Positions 27,201-39,802 of a stretch of DNA of 64,000 nt are shown here, piece by piece (within the stretch, counting starts at the first letter, position 1; the number at the start of each line of letters is the position of its first letter). A program made the translations under genes and the position numbers. The notes under the pieces are model-generated. The model was not told the DNA's origin. It made no database searches and saw only the letters and a program-made list of their open reading frames with translations. This DNA comes from Paramecium octaurelia (taxonomy: Eukaryota > Ciliophora > Oligohymenophorea > Peniculida > Parameciidae), in the NCBI GenBank assembly GCA_905182995.1, contig CAJJDP010000156.1, positions 1 through 64,000 of the forward strand, written 5' to 3'.

Positions 27201-27585
27201 TAATGAAACAACTAAAAGTTAAAAGCTGTTCTCCTTTTGCTTCATTGAATATATAAACTAGCCTCCTTAAATGATATTTAATTTATTTAAAGTAGCATCT
27301 ATTTACTAGTCTCTGTTTCCTAAAAATAATAAATAATAATAATACTCAAGTCTAAAATCTACGCAAAAGGTTGATATTTTGTCCAAACACCGTAACCAAT
27401 ACTTTATTAATGCTATACAACTTGATCTGGCTCATCTAAGTCAAGTTCAATGCGAGGACTCGCCGGATATAATAGAGGCCCGTAAGGCATAAATGTGCAT
27501 GAGCAATAAGTATTTCTTTGATATTGAAAGTTGATTACTGTAAATAGATGAGAAATGGCAGAATTCCAAGTATAGATTTCAGCAT
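18229..27585 (-). CDS. giant cysteine-rich, beta-helix-like multi-pass membrane protein
   Basis: About 3,100 aa. It begins at ATG 27585 with a signal peptide (hydrophobic, about residues 4-15). Introns of 23 nt (GTAATCAACT...) and 26 nt (GTATTATTAT...) lie close to the start. Order: a beta-rich N-terminal region; a growth-factor-receptor-type Cys-rich region with many C-x2-C pairs (24.4-26.2 kb); a very long Asn/Ser-rich repeat region with the look of a parallel beta-helix (about 20.3-24.3 kb); a C-x2-C-rich juxtamembrane part including G-A-L-C-E-Q-C-D; then several membrane segments and a basic C-terminal tail ending at TGA 18229-18231. The C-terminal 2.5 kb was followed codon by codon without a break. 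With only two introns the length is 2 bases over a whole number of codons, so one more intron or an error lies in the part I only sampled. Probably a surface protein; ligand unknown. Confidence 0.7.
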
Positions 27586-28698
27586 TTCAGGAATGTGATT
27601 TTATTAATTAAAAATGATATATATTGTCATTATATAATTTCTAAATACTAAATTTAACTTCACTCTTCATTTCAAAAACTAATACTGAGTTTATCATATT
27701 AATTATTTCTAAATAAAATATTTAAGTTTCAAATTATCTCATTTTGAAAAAATTGGAATTCCAATAATGATTAATGATGAAAACTTTAGATTAAAAATTT
27801 GAAAATAAAAATTTGATCATTTAGTCTAAAATGATCCTTCAAATTATTAAAAGTAAATATAACAAAAATGAAAAACAGAAGAAATTTATATCAACCAAGA
27901 GAACCAAAAAATCAAAGAAGATATTTGTACATCTTTAGAATTAATCTATTAAGTATTTATATGAATTTACATCTAAAATAGTTATCAACTTTATTGTATT
28001 TATAATATTTTATTTTCGTACTTATTATATATTAAAGTTTATAAAAAATATATTGCACTTTTTGAAATATACCAAATTCTGTCAAATATACCTTACTGCT
28101 GTTTGAGACAATATCAACTTTTTTTTTAATATTGGGATAAATATGAAATCATAATTGAGATATATCTGAGTGAACTAGGTACTACTACTAGTGACTATTC
28201 AAAAGATTATAATTATTTATTTACTGTCACTTTATTATATCCAAATTCATCGCGAGAAGGATTTTACACTTTTATATAGTAATTAGTTGAATTATGAGGA
28301 GTTTAGATTATATATATATATTTATAAAAATTTATTTATGAAACAAATTAATAACCACTTTGACAAGATTTAGATATTAGTGTTTTCTTCAACAGTATAG
28401 TAATATTATTAACTATAAATAATTATGGTATGTGGTCTTCTTATTGCTATCAAATAGGTTATTTAATATATCAATATTATTCTCGGCTAATGATTTTAAC
28501 TCTAGATTAAACTGGTAGCAAGTTTGCTCTTTGATTTGTGAAAATATATTAAAAAGTAATGTAATACTTTCTAATTGGGTTTACAATTTAGAAACTAGAA
28601 CTGGTTTGATAATATATACTTTTAATTTAAATATTCCAATAACGGAATACCGAATAAAGTTGTAAGGCATATTTATTTAAAGGGGCAGGGCCTAGCAG
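27586..28698. other. gene-free AT-rich stretch
   Basis: About 1.1 kb between the divergent starts of the giant gene and its degraded relative. No open frame with coding character is seen. Promoters presumably lie here but show no recognisable motif. Confidence 0.5.
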
Positions 28699-30726
28699 AT
28701 GAAATTTATCACCTTAAATTAATGTTCTTTCCTTGTATCACCTAAATATTAGAAAAAGAATTAAAGATTTAATTTTCGCTTGCAACCTAATGGCAAAGAG
28801 ATGAATTCATTCTAAAAAATCATATTTGAATTTCAAGATTGTAATGGAATTTAGTAGCAAGTGGTAAGTAAATATCTAGATGAAATTTAAATCTAAGTTA
28901 TCGTTTTGAAATTATTATTTCCAATATTTTTAACCAGAAATTATTAAATGTATTAAAACTATGGTGAATACCTGTAAGGGCATAGTTAGATGATTATGAT
29001 GACATATACTAATATTAAAACATTAAATATTAGAAATACATTTAATCAGAAATCAGATTTTAAATTTCACTTCTAATTTTTTGAGACAGTTGAATTTAAA
29101 ATTTGATAAGGAAATGTAGCATCGGCATAATGAGAGCAGACTAATAGAAATTAAAATATTAAAATTAAACTAGAATTAAATTTTGGCAAAAATAACACTA
29201 GGCTGAAATGAAGACTAGTTATTATAATCTATGAATGGCTTCTGATTATTAGTATGCTGATATATAGAGGAATGTATTTCAAACAGAATTTAGGTTGGTA
29301 ATTTTTGTCCCTGTTAAACTAGATTAGTTGTAATAAAAATAAAGAATAATAATGTGGAGGTATTATTAATTCTCAATAAAGGAAGGTATCCAGAAATTAT
29401 TACTTGTTTCAAAGCAGCGAACTCATTAGAAACCATAGTTGCATTCAAGTATTAAATCAGGATAACTAATAGAGTATCATTACTCAGATTTAATTACAAC
29501 AACAATATTGTGCAAGACAAAATGTGTATCATATCCAAAGTCTAGACATGAAATTTAAATGCAATATTTCATATTCACACAGGAAGGTTATGGATTTTCA
29601 TTAGAATACCAATAATGCGATTATACTTGTTTAACATGTAATAATTAACTTTCATCTAACTTTCTAACATGTGATTCAACTTTTAGATAACTACAATTAT
29701 CATTTTATGTGTTTAAAAATGGATATTTTAATATTGGAAATTAGAATGTGAAGTTAAATCTCAATAGAATACCATTATTCTTGTAACTAAGGTCTATGAC
29801 TAATAACAGGTAATATTCCAAATTATCTGATGGATATATGAAGAGTAAGTAATACTGTACTGTAAAAGCATTTCTGGTTACTCATAATCGATGAGATATT
29901 CACATATATGTGAGACATGTGAAATCTAGCCAGAAAAGGGTTTTAGTTAGCAATCACATCGTATTTTTCAGGTGAATATTATGAAAATAGAATAAAGGAA
30001 ATAAGTTGTTGAAGAAATCTTAATAAATATGCTAGGAAATCATGTTAAATGCAACACCTGCAATGGTCAAGATCAGAAAAAATATATTTCCTAGGATTCT
30101 TTTACATAGGGAAGTTATTAAAATGAGATGATATTTATGCTATCCACTTTATTTTGAAATGTTAAATTTAGGAATTCATTAGGTGAATTACTTTATATTT
30201 GCTATTTATTATTTAATTAGAATTGAGAAAATAAAAATATGTCAATCTCCTATATCAATGTATTAATCATTTTCAAATTTAATAAGACTTGTTTAACTGG
30301 TACTAATTCAAAAGGTTGCTGTTTAACATGTTTTATTGATGATTAGATAATTTTACTTGGAAAAACATGTGACTCAATATGAAAGATATTATGAAAATCC
30401 CATATTTAAAAAGGTGAACAATATTCTAGTGTCTATGAAGCTAGCATCCTATAATAAGATAATTGTTCGACTTGAGATCCATGTATTTTCGGTAAATAAA
30501 AATTATGATGCCCATAATCTTATTTATTTTGATTCTTTTATTGATTTATGTTAATGTAATAGGATCACTTTGTATTGAGAATGCAATATAACTTGTTTAG
30601 AATGCTAAAATAGAAATGACTATAAAGCTGGAATCGAACAATTTTAAAAATCTGATAAACCTTTTTAAACGCATTTATCTTCTCTTCCATCTTGTTTATC
30701 ATGTTTTGAATAAATAAGAAAATAAT
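28699..30726 (+). pseudogene. degraded cysteine-rich surface-protein gene, related to 18229-27585
   Basis: An ATG at 28699 opens about 135 codons that end in TGA. After that, recognisable pieces occur in changing frames: C-D-Y-T-C-L-T-C-N near 29,620, matching the C-D-Y-S-C-L-D-C-D part of the giant gene; C-E-T-C-E near 29,910; V-K-C-N-T-C-N near 30,050; K-T-C-L-T near 30,290. Their order follows the giant protein's Cys-rich region. The many frame changes are not explained by short introns, so I read an old, decayed paralogue. Further scraps may extend into the duplicated block that follows. Confidence 0.6.
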
Positions 30727-31866
30727 TATTAAGAATATCTTGGTATTTGAATCAAACACAAACATAGTATGAAATTCTCCGTTATAAATAAATTTTTTTA
30801 GCAATTGTGTTACCTGTAAAGGCTATGCTGATCAATGTATTTGTAAAGATGGTTGTTTTTAAATGGAATAGTACTTTTGATTCTGATAACATTATTTTAA
30901 ATGTAAACTTGTGTGAATGATACTAATAATTATAACATTTGATAGAAATTATTTCATTTAATTATCCAATATATCATATAGATAAGTGTCATTACAGAGA
31001 ATTTGAGATCTTCATAGGTTAAAGCAAATTGTTATTAAAGATTGTACTTTTCAACCTAAAATGTCTTTTTAATGCTTAATATGCAAATTAAAAAGAATTA
31101 AAAATGCATTGATGGATAGATTGAAATCGTGTAAATAAAATGATAATATATCAAATTATGAGTTTATTTGAAATGCATATTTTAATGTGCTACTTCTGAC
31201 TCTTTTTTATTGATAACTTGTAAATTAGTGTGCAAGTTTCTGTAAAGTTAAACAATATCCCTGAAGTTACATTTTTTTTATATTTAATAATCGCTAAAGT
31301 GTAATAAATTATTTGACTTTTCATAAATATCAATAGTTTGTGTGTGGTTAAAACTCTTAACATAGAGTTCATATTTTCTAGTAACTCTGTAAAACATATT
31401 TCCCTTGTACCTGAGCTAAAAAGGGATCCCACTGTACGAAGTTATATGGAGAAGTAAATACTGCAGATAATGAACAAATGAAGAAAGGCTCTGAGGATCA
31501 GACTATATTTGGGTACATTACCGATTTCATCTTCCTGATAAGCAAGCCACATCTATTTTTGAAGAGGCAAGTCAAACAACAAGATAGAATTTATAAATAA
31601 TGATGTCATTTAGAATTAATTCAGTCATCCATAACTATAATCAGTGGAAGTCTAAGGTTCTCATGAATTACATAATCTTACTGCAGCTTATAAATTGTAC
31701 TTTATTCAATCATTAAATATTGGAATTACAATCTTAAATAGTTTAATTTAATTGATCTGGCTTATAAAATGCATGTTTCTATTTTGGATATTTATTTATT
31801 GTAAATTTTAAGATTTACCATTAATTAAGTAATTAATTATAATTTAATTTTACAAAATTTATAAAT
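30727..31866 (+). repeat. left copy of a 1,140-bp direct duplication
   Basis: Identical to 31873-33012 where compared. The five bases 31867-31871 before the N differ from the continuation of the right copy, as at a poor-quality contig end. No intact gene lies inside; the minus-strand open frame at 31190-31432 recurs unchanged at 32336-32578. Confidence 0.9.
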
Positions 31867-31871
31867 GAGAT

Positions 31872-31872
31872 N
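31872..31872. other. single-N gap
   Basis: Ambiguous base between the two 1,140-bp copies. Confidence 0.9.
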
Positions 31873-33012
31873 TATTAAGAATATCTTGGTATTTGAATCA
31901 AACACAAACATAGTATGAAATTCTCCGTTATAAATAAATTTTTTTAGCAATTGTGTTACCTGTAAAGGCTATGCTGATCAATGTATTTGTAAAGATGGTT
32001 GTTTTTAAATGGAATAGTACTTTTGATTCTGATAACATTATTTTAAATGTAAACTTGTGTGAATGATACTAATAATTATAACATTTGATAGAAATTATTT
32101 CATTTAATTATCCAATATATCATATAGATAAGTGTCATTACAGAGAATTTGAGATCTTCATAGGTTAAAGCAAATTGTTATTAAAGATTGTACTTTTCAA
32201 CCTAAAATGTCTTTTTAATGCTTAATATGCAAATTAAAAAGAATTAAAAATGCATTGATGGATAGATTGAAATCGTGTAAATAAAATGATAATATATCAA
32301 ATTATGAGTTTATTTGAAATGCATATTTTAATGTGCTACTTCTGACTCTTTTTTATTGATAACTTGTAAATTAGTGTGCAAGTTTCTGTAAAGTTAAACA
32401 ATATCCCTGAAGTTACATTTTTTTTATATTTAATAATCGCTAAAGTGTAATAAATTATTTGACTTTTCATAAATATCAATAGTTTGTGTGTGGTTAAAAC
32501 TCTTAACATAGAGTTCATATTTTCTAGTAACTCTGTAAAACATATTTCCCTTGTACCTGAGCTAAAAAGGGATCCCACTGTACGAAGTTATATGGAGAAG
32601 TAAATACTGCAGATAATGAACAAATGAAGAAAGGCTCTGAGGATCAGACTATATTTGGGTACATTACCGATTTCATCTTCCTGATAAGCAAGCCACATCT
32701 ATTTTTGAAGAGGCAAGTCAAACAACAAGATAGAATTTATAAATAATGATGTCATTTAGAATTAATTCAGTCATCCATAACTATAATCAGTGGAAGTCTA
32801 AGGTTCTCATGAATTACATAATCTTACTGCAGCTTATAAATTGTACTTTATTCAATCATTAAATATTGGAATTACAATCTTAAATAGTTTAATTTAATTG
32901 ATCTGGCTTATAAAATGCATGTTTCTATTTTGGATATTTATTTATTGTAAATTTTAAGATTTACCATTAATTAAGTAATTAATTATAATTTAATTTTACA
33001 AAATTTATAAAT
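31873..33012 (+). repeat. right copy of the 1,140-bp duplication
   Basis: Offset 1,146 from the left copy. Unique sequence resumes at 33013. Confidence 0.9.
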
Positions 33013-33837
33013 AATATTTAGATTTAGAATTTCCTTCCAATATCATCTTAGCAAAAACAAATTGTTGTAAAACATATTTGTTATTATTTAATGTTACTAT
33101 TTAAAAATAAATGAGAAAAACGATTAGGATAAAGAGAATATCATCTGTTTAATGCTATTGCACGATAAAAATAGAATTTCTATTTTAACAAGAAGAACTT
33201 AATGTGTATATTTCTTTATTAATTGTCGAGCTCTTAACGGAAATAACAAGTGAGAAAAGAGATCAAATAGATTCGCTTATGTAAAAAAGTATTTCCAATT
33301 TACATATGAAATAATATTGTATATATAATATTATAAAATTAATTGATATTTTTCATTTTTATAATTCTTAATAATAATAATACAATTTATTTATTAAAAT
33401 TCTATTAATATTTGTAAATATTTGCCTACCACTTTTTTAAACAGATTTTGCAATTCAATATCTCATAAATTGATATATCCTCCTTTTAGATTAAAGTTTT
33501 ATATGCTTCCAGTGTACAAATATCATTAAAATAACACATCTTATGTAAAGTGAATTTTTCAAGATGATATTCTGTGTAGGGGACATTTCGTTGAATCAGT
33601 CAAAATAATTTTGAATTATAAAAATTTATTTTAAAAAGAAATAAATTATAACATAAGCTATCAAAATCAAATTCTTATAATGATAGAAATCGATATTAAT
33701 TTATAAAGAATTGCTAAATTTAGAAACACATATATTGATTATAGGTTTTCTTATATGCTAATATTTAAATTGTTTTAGAATCTTAAAGAATAACTATTTA
33801 GATATCTTGAATAATATAACAGCAGTTAATAAGGGCA
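33013..33837. other. gene-free stretch
   Basis: About 825 strongly AT-rich bases before the 3' end of the second TPR gene. No coding character is seen. Confidence 0.45.
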
Positions 33838-35377
33838 TCAAATTTCTTAGTATAATGTTTTTCTAATTGATTCATTCATTCTTGATATCTTTAGAGCCTC
33901 TCTAAAATTACCTTGCTCCTCTAAGATATCCACTAAATGGAATATAAATATTAATACATTTCAAATTTTACATCTCTTATTAATTATTTAATTCCAAACG
34001 GATTAAATAATTACAAATTTGAAGTGCCTCTGGATATCTATGTTATTCCTTTAATGCATTCACTAATTTTAGTCAATAAAACTACTTTTTTCTATTTAAT
34101 ATTCTTCTAAATTGTTATTTATTCGAAGAGCATCATCCCAACATTCGATGGCTTCATTTAGGAATCCTAATTTAAATAATGCGTTGGCTAATATCTAAAT
34201 AATAATTTAACCTTTTGATTTATAAATAAACATATTATTCCTATGAATATGTTCATCACATACTTTAATAATTTCTTCTTGTCCTTCTAATTCTGATAAT
34301 GCTTAAACTATTTAATAGCACCATCTGTTTATTACTTAAACTCTTGACTAAAAAGAAGTAATTCGATTCCTTCGATTTATTTGAATTACAAAATTCTATC
34401 AACTCATACCATTTTTGTTATTTAATTAAAGCATTTGCTAACAATATTAATAATTTTCTTACCTTTTTCCTCATAAATAGCAGGATGCTTCATTAAAGAA
34501 ATTGCTTTATCATAATTATCAATTATTTCTTATTGTTTTCCCATTTTCTCTAAGATTTCCCCTAAATCAATTGGCGCTCATGATTACCTTTTTTTTTATA
34601 TAAAATATATTGATATTTGTTATTTTTAAGTCCTAAATCTAAGCATTCCAATATTTCATTATATTCTCCTAATTTTTCTAAAGCTTACACTATGGATTAG
34701 TAAACTGAGATTTACCTTTTTAGATGTAGAAAGAGTAATCATAGATATTATTGATGATCCCTGCATCCCAACATTCAGCTATTTTTCTCCATCCTTCATC
34801 AGAAATTACAGCGTCATTTAGAGTATAAATTTGTTTTATAGAGTTAACTAAGGATAATTTAAATGTAGAAATTTACTTTTCTAAATGTAAAATATTTTAT
34901 GCTCTTTATTATTGTTAATTCCATAATCCCAGCATTCGAATATTTCTTAATATCTCTTCTATTAAAATAATTCTCGACCTAATGATTATGAAACCCATTT
35001 TTTTACATTTTAACTAATAAAACGAAACATCTTTGACATTTTAGGTTATCGCAAAATCATATAATTCAATGAGCTAGTTTTATTTACTTTGATTCCTTAG
35101 AGCTTAAGCTAATATATTGAAAACAAATCTTACCTTTTTCTTAATAAAAATTGATATCGTGTATGTTATTTAAAATTCCGAAATCCCAAGTATTTAAAAT
35201 TTCCTATAATTTACCCAATTAAGCTAAAAGTTAAGCTATTTAAATTTAACAAAATTTACTTTTTTTCATATATAAATTGATGTTGTTTTTGTTATTCTCA
35301 ATATTTTTATTCAACAATTCTAAAGTTTCATCTTATTCCCCTTGTATATTTAACTCATTTACTATTTTAAATATCAT
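33838..35377 (-). CDS. TPR-like repeat protein with 11 introns
   Basis: 416 aa after removing 11 introns of 23-34 nt; the spliced length is an exact number of codons from ATG 35377 to TGA 33838-33840. The protein is a chain of about ten units of 33-35 residues with a diverged TPR pattern (A-x-x-L-x-x-x-x-x-x-E-I-x-x-x-W/Y-D-x-G/A-I-x-N-N). An intron sits at the same phase-1 site before almost every unit, as in the TPR gene at 10487-12512. The eighth intron (34 nt) is the least certain. Presumably a protein-binding scaffold; partner unknown. Confidence 0.8.
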
Positions 35378-35801
35378 TATGTACATTTAGACTAAATGTA
35401 ATGAGAAATGGAATTTTAATTCATAAAAGAATATAATTATTATCACTCATTTATATAAGAATAAGTTGTGGAAGTTATAAATATAATCTTATCATTTTGG
35501 AAATTTTATTACAAAAAGAATACAAAGTATAAACGCAACCTAAATGATGAATAAAAACCGTATTTCTTTAAAATTGAGACATTATTATTCTAGATCTAAC
35601 TAATTTAAATCTTATTAACGTTTTATTAATTAACAATAACTTAATCAATCAAAGAACAGTTTAATAACATTATGGCTAATGACTATTATATATTCAAGAT
35701 AGACAATTTTTTATATTACACTAAATTCTTAAAAATTATAGTTTTTTGAATTCTTAAAATTAATACTAAAATATTTACAAAAAATAGTAAATTAAAATGG
35801 C
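35378..35801. other. intergenic stretch
   Basis: About 420 AT-rich bases upstream of the second TPR gene. No coding signal is seen. Confidence 0.4.
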
Positions 35802-37211
35802 TTTAACTTTAATTTTACACAACAGCTACAAATTGATTTTATCTAAAATTATCATATTTCTGCTTAGCAATAGAACTTGCATTATTTTTTATGATATAGA
35901 ATTGATTTAATTGAATAATAATCAATATTTTCAATTTGTTGGTTGTGGACCATCCTTGTTCTCAAAGTACATATACTCAAACAAAATTGTGGCTGCTAAA
36001 ATTAAAGCTTTATCTTCTTTCGATGCATTTTAAGGAAATACAACACTAATATTATCAGTGAAGTCAGCCCAATTTTGACAGCAACCTTTCACTATCTTAT
36101 TCATTGGAGCTACAACCTCAAATAACTAGCTCAATTATTTACTTCTCCATTTGGGGTTTTGATATGAAATTCTACATGATTGCATTAATCACTACAAGGA
36201 CATCTGCACCAAAAATAACATTAACAACAACTACCCTCTATAATGTATTTCAATTTATTTTCTGAATCAAAGATATGACAACCAAGAGTACAACAATACC
36301 ATGGATTGACAATATAACCTAAATTCCTGTTTTAACCATTTTCAACATATTATACATCTAAGCGTGGCCTGAATATCAATAAATACGCATAAAAACCTAT
36401 TCAAACAGCAGCAAGTACACACGTACTTTCTATCAAATTTAAAAATAATGCGATCAGAGTTTTCCTAGAACATTTGATCCATATTAGGTTGAAAGTCTTT
36501 GCATCCGTAATTACTAACAAACATCTCAAATGGTCGAAAAGATGGACTCAATGTTATAATAAGAGTTACCTTAATGTCAGTCTTGCGCAATTTGAAGATT
36601 TTTCCTTACACTTGAATAATTCTTTTTGTTCAATCTACTCACCTTAATCGTTTGCAGCGTACACTTTAAAAACATTTGGAGTCTAAAATCCTAATCAATT
36701 ACTTAGATTAACCAGTTCTACCTATCATCACTTAGAAAAATTCAAATTTCTACTAAATGAAGATTCCCACCTATGTACCTAAAATATCTAAGCAATTTGT
36801 TTGGTTTTAATTTAGTGTATAGTCAGCCATTTGATAAAAATTGTTCTATCCAATGCTATCGTCAGTATTAAGTGGTGACTACATAGAAAAATATGAATTA
36901 GATATTTTAATATTTCATAAAAATAAAGACCGCTTTAATATTAGCAACAATGACTCATAGAGTTCTATGTTATAAGAAAACCATACTAATACCCTTTGAT
37001 TCATATGTTTAACTTAAAATTTCTAATTAAAATTATAACTCAATCCCAATTTTTACAATTAATAAATGAATCCCTTTTTCTTTGACATCACATTGTACAA
37101 ATTGAGACAAATTTAGTTATTAAATAAATAAATTCCATATATTTTATATTTATTAAAATATAATTACAATTTCATTATCGAAAGTTTGAGATCGTGTTTG
37201 ACAATTTCTAA
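35802..37211 (+). repeat. left copy of a 1,410-bp direct duplication
   Basis: Identical to 37213-38622 where compared, with an N at 37212 between them. It contains a complete scramblase gene. Confidence 0.9.
35931..36830 (-). CDS. phospholipid scramblase family protein (left copy)
   Basis: Same gene as 37342-38241, shifted by 1,411 bases, with the same four introns and the same 263-residue product. Because the whole block is repeated exactly around a single N, this is most likely the same locus assembled twice rather than a second gene. Confidence 0.8.
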
Positions 37212-37212
37212 N
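37212..37212. other. single-N gap
   Basis: Ambiguous base between the two 1,410-bp copies. Confidence 0.9.
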
Positions 37213-38622
37213 TTTAACTTTAATTTTACACAACAGCTACAAATTGATTTTATCTAAAATTATCATATTTCTGCTTAGCAATAGAACTTGCATTATTTTT
37301 TATGATATAGAATTGATTTAATTGAATAATAATCAATATTTTCAATTTGTTGGTTGTGGACCATCCTTGTTCTCAAAGTACATATACTCAAACAAAATTG
37401 TGGCTGCTAAAATTAAAGCTTTATCTTCTTTCGATGCATTTTAAGGAAATACAACACTAATATTATCAGTGAAGTCAGCCCAATTTTGACAGCAACCTTT
37501 CACTATCTTATTCATTGGAGCTACAACCTCAAATAACTAGCTCAATTATTTACTTCTCCATTTGGGGTTTTGATATGAAATTCTACATGATTGCATTAAT
37601 CACTACAAGGACATCTGCACCAAAAATAACATTAACAACAACTACCCTCTATAATGTATTTCAATTTATTTTCTGAATCAAAGATATGACAACCAAGAGT
37701 ACAACAATACCATGGATTGACAATATAACCTAAATTCCTGTTTTAACCATTTTCAACATATTATACATCTAAGCGTGGCCTGAATATCAATAAATACGCA
37801 TAAAAACCTATTCAAACAGCAGCAAGTACACACGTACTTTCTATCAAATTTAAAAATAATGCGATCAGAGTTTTCCTAGAACATTTGATCCATATTAGGT
37901 TGAAAGTCTTTGCATCCGTAATTACTAACAAACATCTCAAATGGTCGAAAAGATGGACTCAATGTTATAATAAGAGTTACCTTAATGTCAGTCTTGCGCA
38001 ATTTGAAGATTTTTCCTTACACTTGAATAATTCTTTTTGTTCAATCTACTCACCTTAATCGTTTGCAGCGTACACTTTAAAAACATTTGGAGTCTAAAAT
38101 CCTAATCAATTACTTAGATTAACCAGTTCTACCTATCATCACTTAGAAAAATTCAAATTTCTACTAAATGAAGATTCCCACCTATGTACCTAAAATATCT
38201 AAGCAATTTGTTTGGTTTTAATTTAGTGTATAGTCAGCCATTTGATAAAAATTGTTCTATCCAATGCTATCGTCAGTATTAAGTGGTGACTACATAGAAA
38301 AATATGAATTAGATATTTTAATATTTCATAAAAATAAAGACCGCTTTAATATTAGCAACAATGACTCATAGAGTTCTATGTTATAAGAAAACCATACTAA
38401 TACCCTTTGATTCATATGTTTAACTTAAAATTTCTAATTAAAATTATAACTCAATCCCAATTTTTACAATTAATAAATGAATCCCTTTTTCTTTGACATC
38501 ACATTGTACAAATTGAGACAAATTTAGTTATTAAATAAATAAATTCCATATATTTTATATTTATTAAAATATAATTACAATTTCATTATCGAAAGTTTGA
38601 GATCGTGTTTGACAATTTCTAA
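37213..38622 (+). repeat. right copy of the 1,410-bp duplication
   Basis: Offset 1,411 from the left copy. Confidence 0.9.
37342..38241 (-). CDS. phospholipid scramblase family protein (right copy)
   Basis: 263 aa after removing introns of 31, 23, 28 and 26 nt; exact codon count from ATG 38241 to TGA 37342-37344. Scramblases move phospholipids between membrane leaflets, often in response to calcium. Family features seen: R-P-F near the start of the core; a Cys-rich C-T-C-C-C patch followed by R-P-R-L; L-G-Y-I-V then a second Cys cluster; the G-S-C-C-Q-C...C-R-C-P-C-S-D-C palmitoylation-type region; and a hydrophobic helix near the C-terminus after D-K-A-L-I-L-A-A-T. Two introns end in TTGAG, unusual for this window. 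The N-terminal Pro-rich tail of animal members is absent. Confidence 0.85.
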
Positions 38623-39072
38623 TAGGAAATACCATTATTAGGGATTGATTCCTATAGGATACTATAATCAGCACTACCTAATAAATTTTGATATGAAAAT
38701 AATAATCGCTCTATTCTCTTAGTCAAGTCGATCCTCTTTTTCTTCTTTTTCAACATTTCTAATAACTGATCTCCTCTAGTTTTAACAATTATTTTACCAT
38801 CAATCTATTTTAGATTATTTAATAGTTCTTTTCTTGACTCTTACTATTTTTAGAATTATTCTATTTCTCCCTTTCTCCTTGATATACTGTTAGCTAGCCT
38901 ATTTTAATCTATAATATATAAGAGCAATTGCAATTATAAGGCTGGATGAATATCTAAATCTCATATTGAGCAATACTATAAGCTCTTCTTCACAAATTTC
39001 AGAATCTTCATGCAGAAGACTATTCTATTAAGATCATTTCTTAATTATTGAAAAATTATATATTGTAATTAT
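38623..39072 (-). other. unresolved minus-strand coding-like sequence
   Basis: Two minus-strand frames look like protein between about 38,640 and 39,040. One has a C-E-E-E segment, then N-C-N-C after a possible 23-nt intron. The other is a Lys/Gln-rich stretch. Neither has a start codon free of an upstream TGA, so I cannot call a gene; this may be a remnant. Confidence 0.3.
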
Positions 39073-39785
39073 TCATTCTGTTGAATTCTTTTCTATAACT
39101 TTAAAAAATACTAGTTTATATAGCAGATATAGACTAAATTACATGGCTAAAACTATTCCAACTATGATGTATCTTTTGGCTTATTCTAAATCCCCTAAAA
39201 TTCTAAATTAATATGGTTGATTACTTTCTCATTCCCATTATCAAGAAGCTTGAGGAGCTGATCATTCCATAGCCAACCAAACACCATTACACATAGGAAT
39301 TTCGAATTACGCACAATATGGTTATGGGCATCAAAATTGACATGGAATAGCCATAAAGACACAGAGTATGAAAGAATCGGATATCGCTGCCAAGAATCTT
39401 CATTACGATTGTAAGTATGACAGGTGTTCCAAAACTTATGCAATATAGGAGTGCTGCTGATTAAGGAACATAGTCTACTGAATATGTTGTTTATCCTTCA
39501 AAATTCATTTAGTTGATATTTGCGACAGCCGTAATTAGAAAGATAATTGTTGCACTAATCCATAAAGGACCCCATCTAGATGTATAGTGCTAGAATTTAC
39601 AGATCGGGATTTCCTGCAACTCGCTCATGAAAGTCTCTTCGGAAAGGGAGAAAGGAGGCCTTGATTCTGTCAATCACATCATCTTCAGAGACATTGAAGT
39701 AAGGTTAATAATATTGGACTGTTAAAAAGGCGCAACATCCTTTTTATTCTGGATGTTCTTCTTCCTCTTCCTAAAAAAATTCCAT
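39073..39785 (-). CDS. YIPF family Golgi/ER membrane protein
   Basis: 221 aa after removing introns of 25 and 22 nt; exact codon count, ATG 39785 to TGA 39073-39075. YIPF (Yip1 domain) proteins sit in Golgi and ER membranes and interact with Rab GTPases in vesicle traffic. The cytosolic N-terminus has the family signature Y-Y-Q-P-Y-F-N-V-S-E-D-D-V-I-D-R-I, with S-F-L-P-F following, then N-P-D-L-W-G-P-L-W leading into the first of about five hydrophobic segments. The protein is most like the YIPF1/2 group. It is divergent from the Alba gene, with only 17 bp between start codons. Confidence 0.85.
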
Positions 39786-39802
39786 TTTATAAAATTAAAT
39801 AT

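Noticed and set aside
33838-35377. First read as a decayed TPR pseudogene because of frequent frame changes.
   Set aside because: Removing eleven short GT...AG introns restores one frame with an exact codon count from ATG to TGA.
39195-39443. 82-residue minus-strand open frame starting with M-H-K-F-W.
   Set aside because: Shadow of the YIPF gene on the same strand in another frame; the real frame gives the Yip1 signature and membrane segments.
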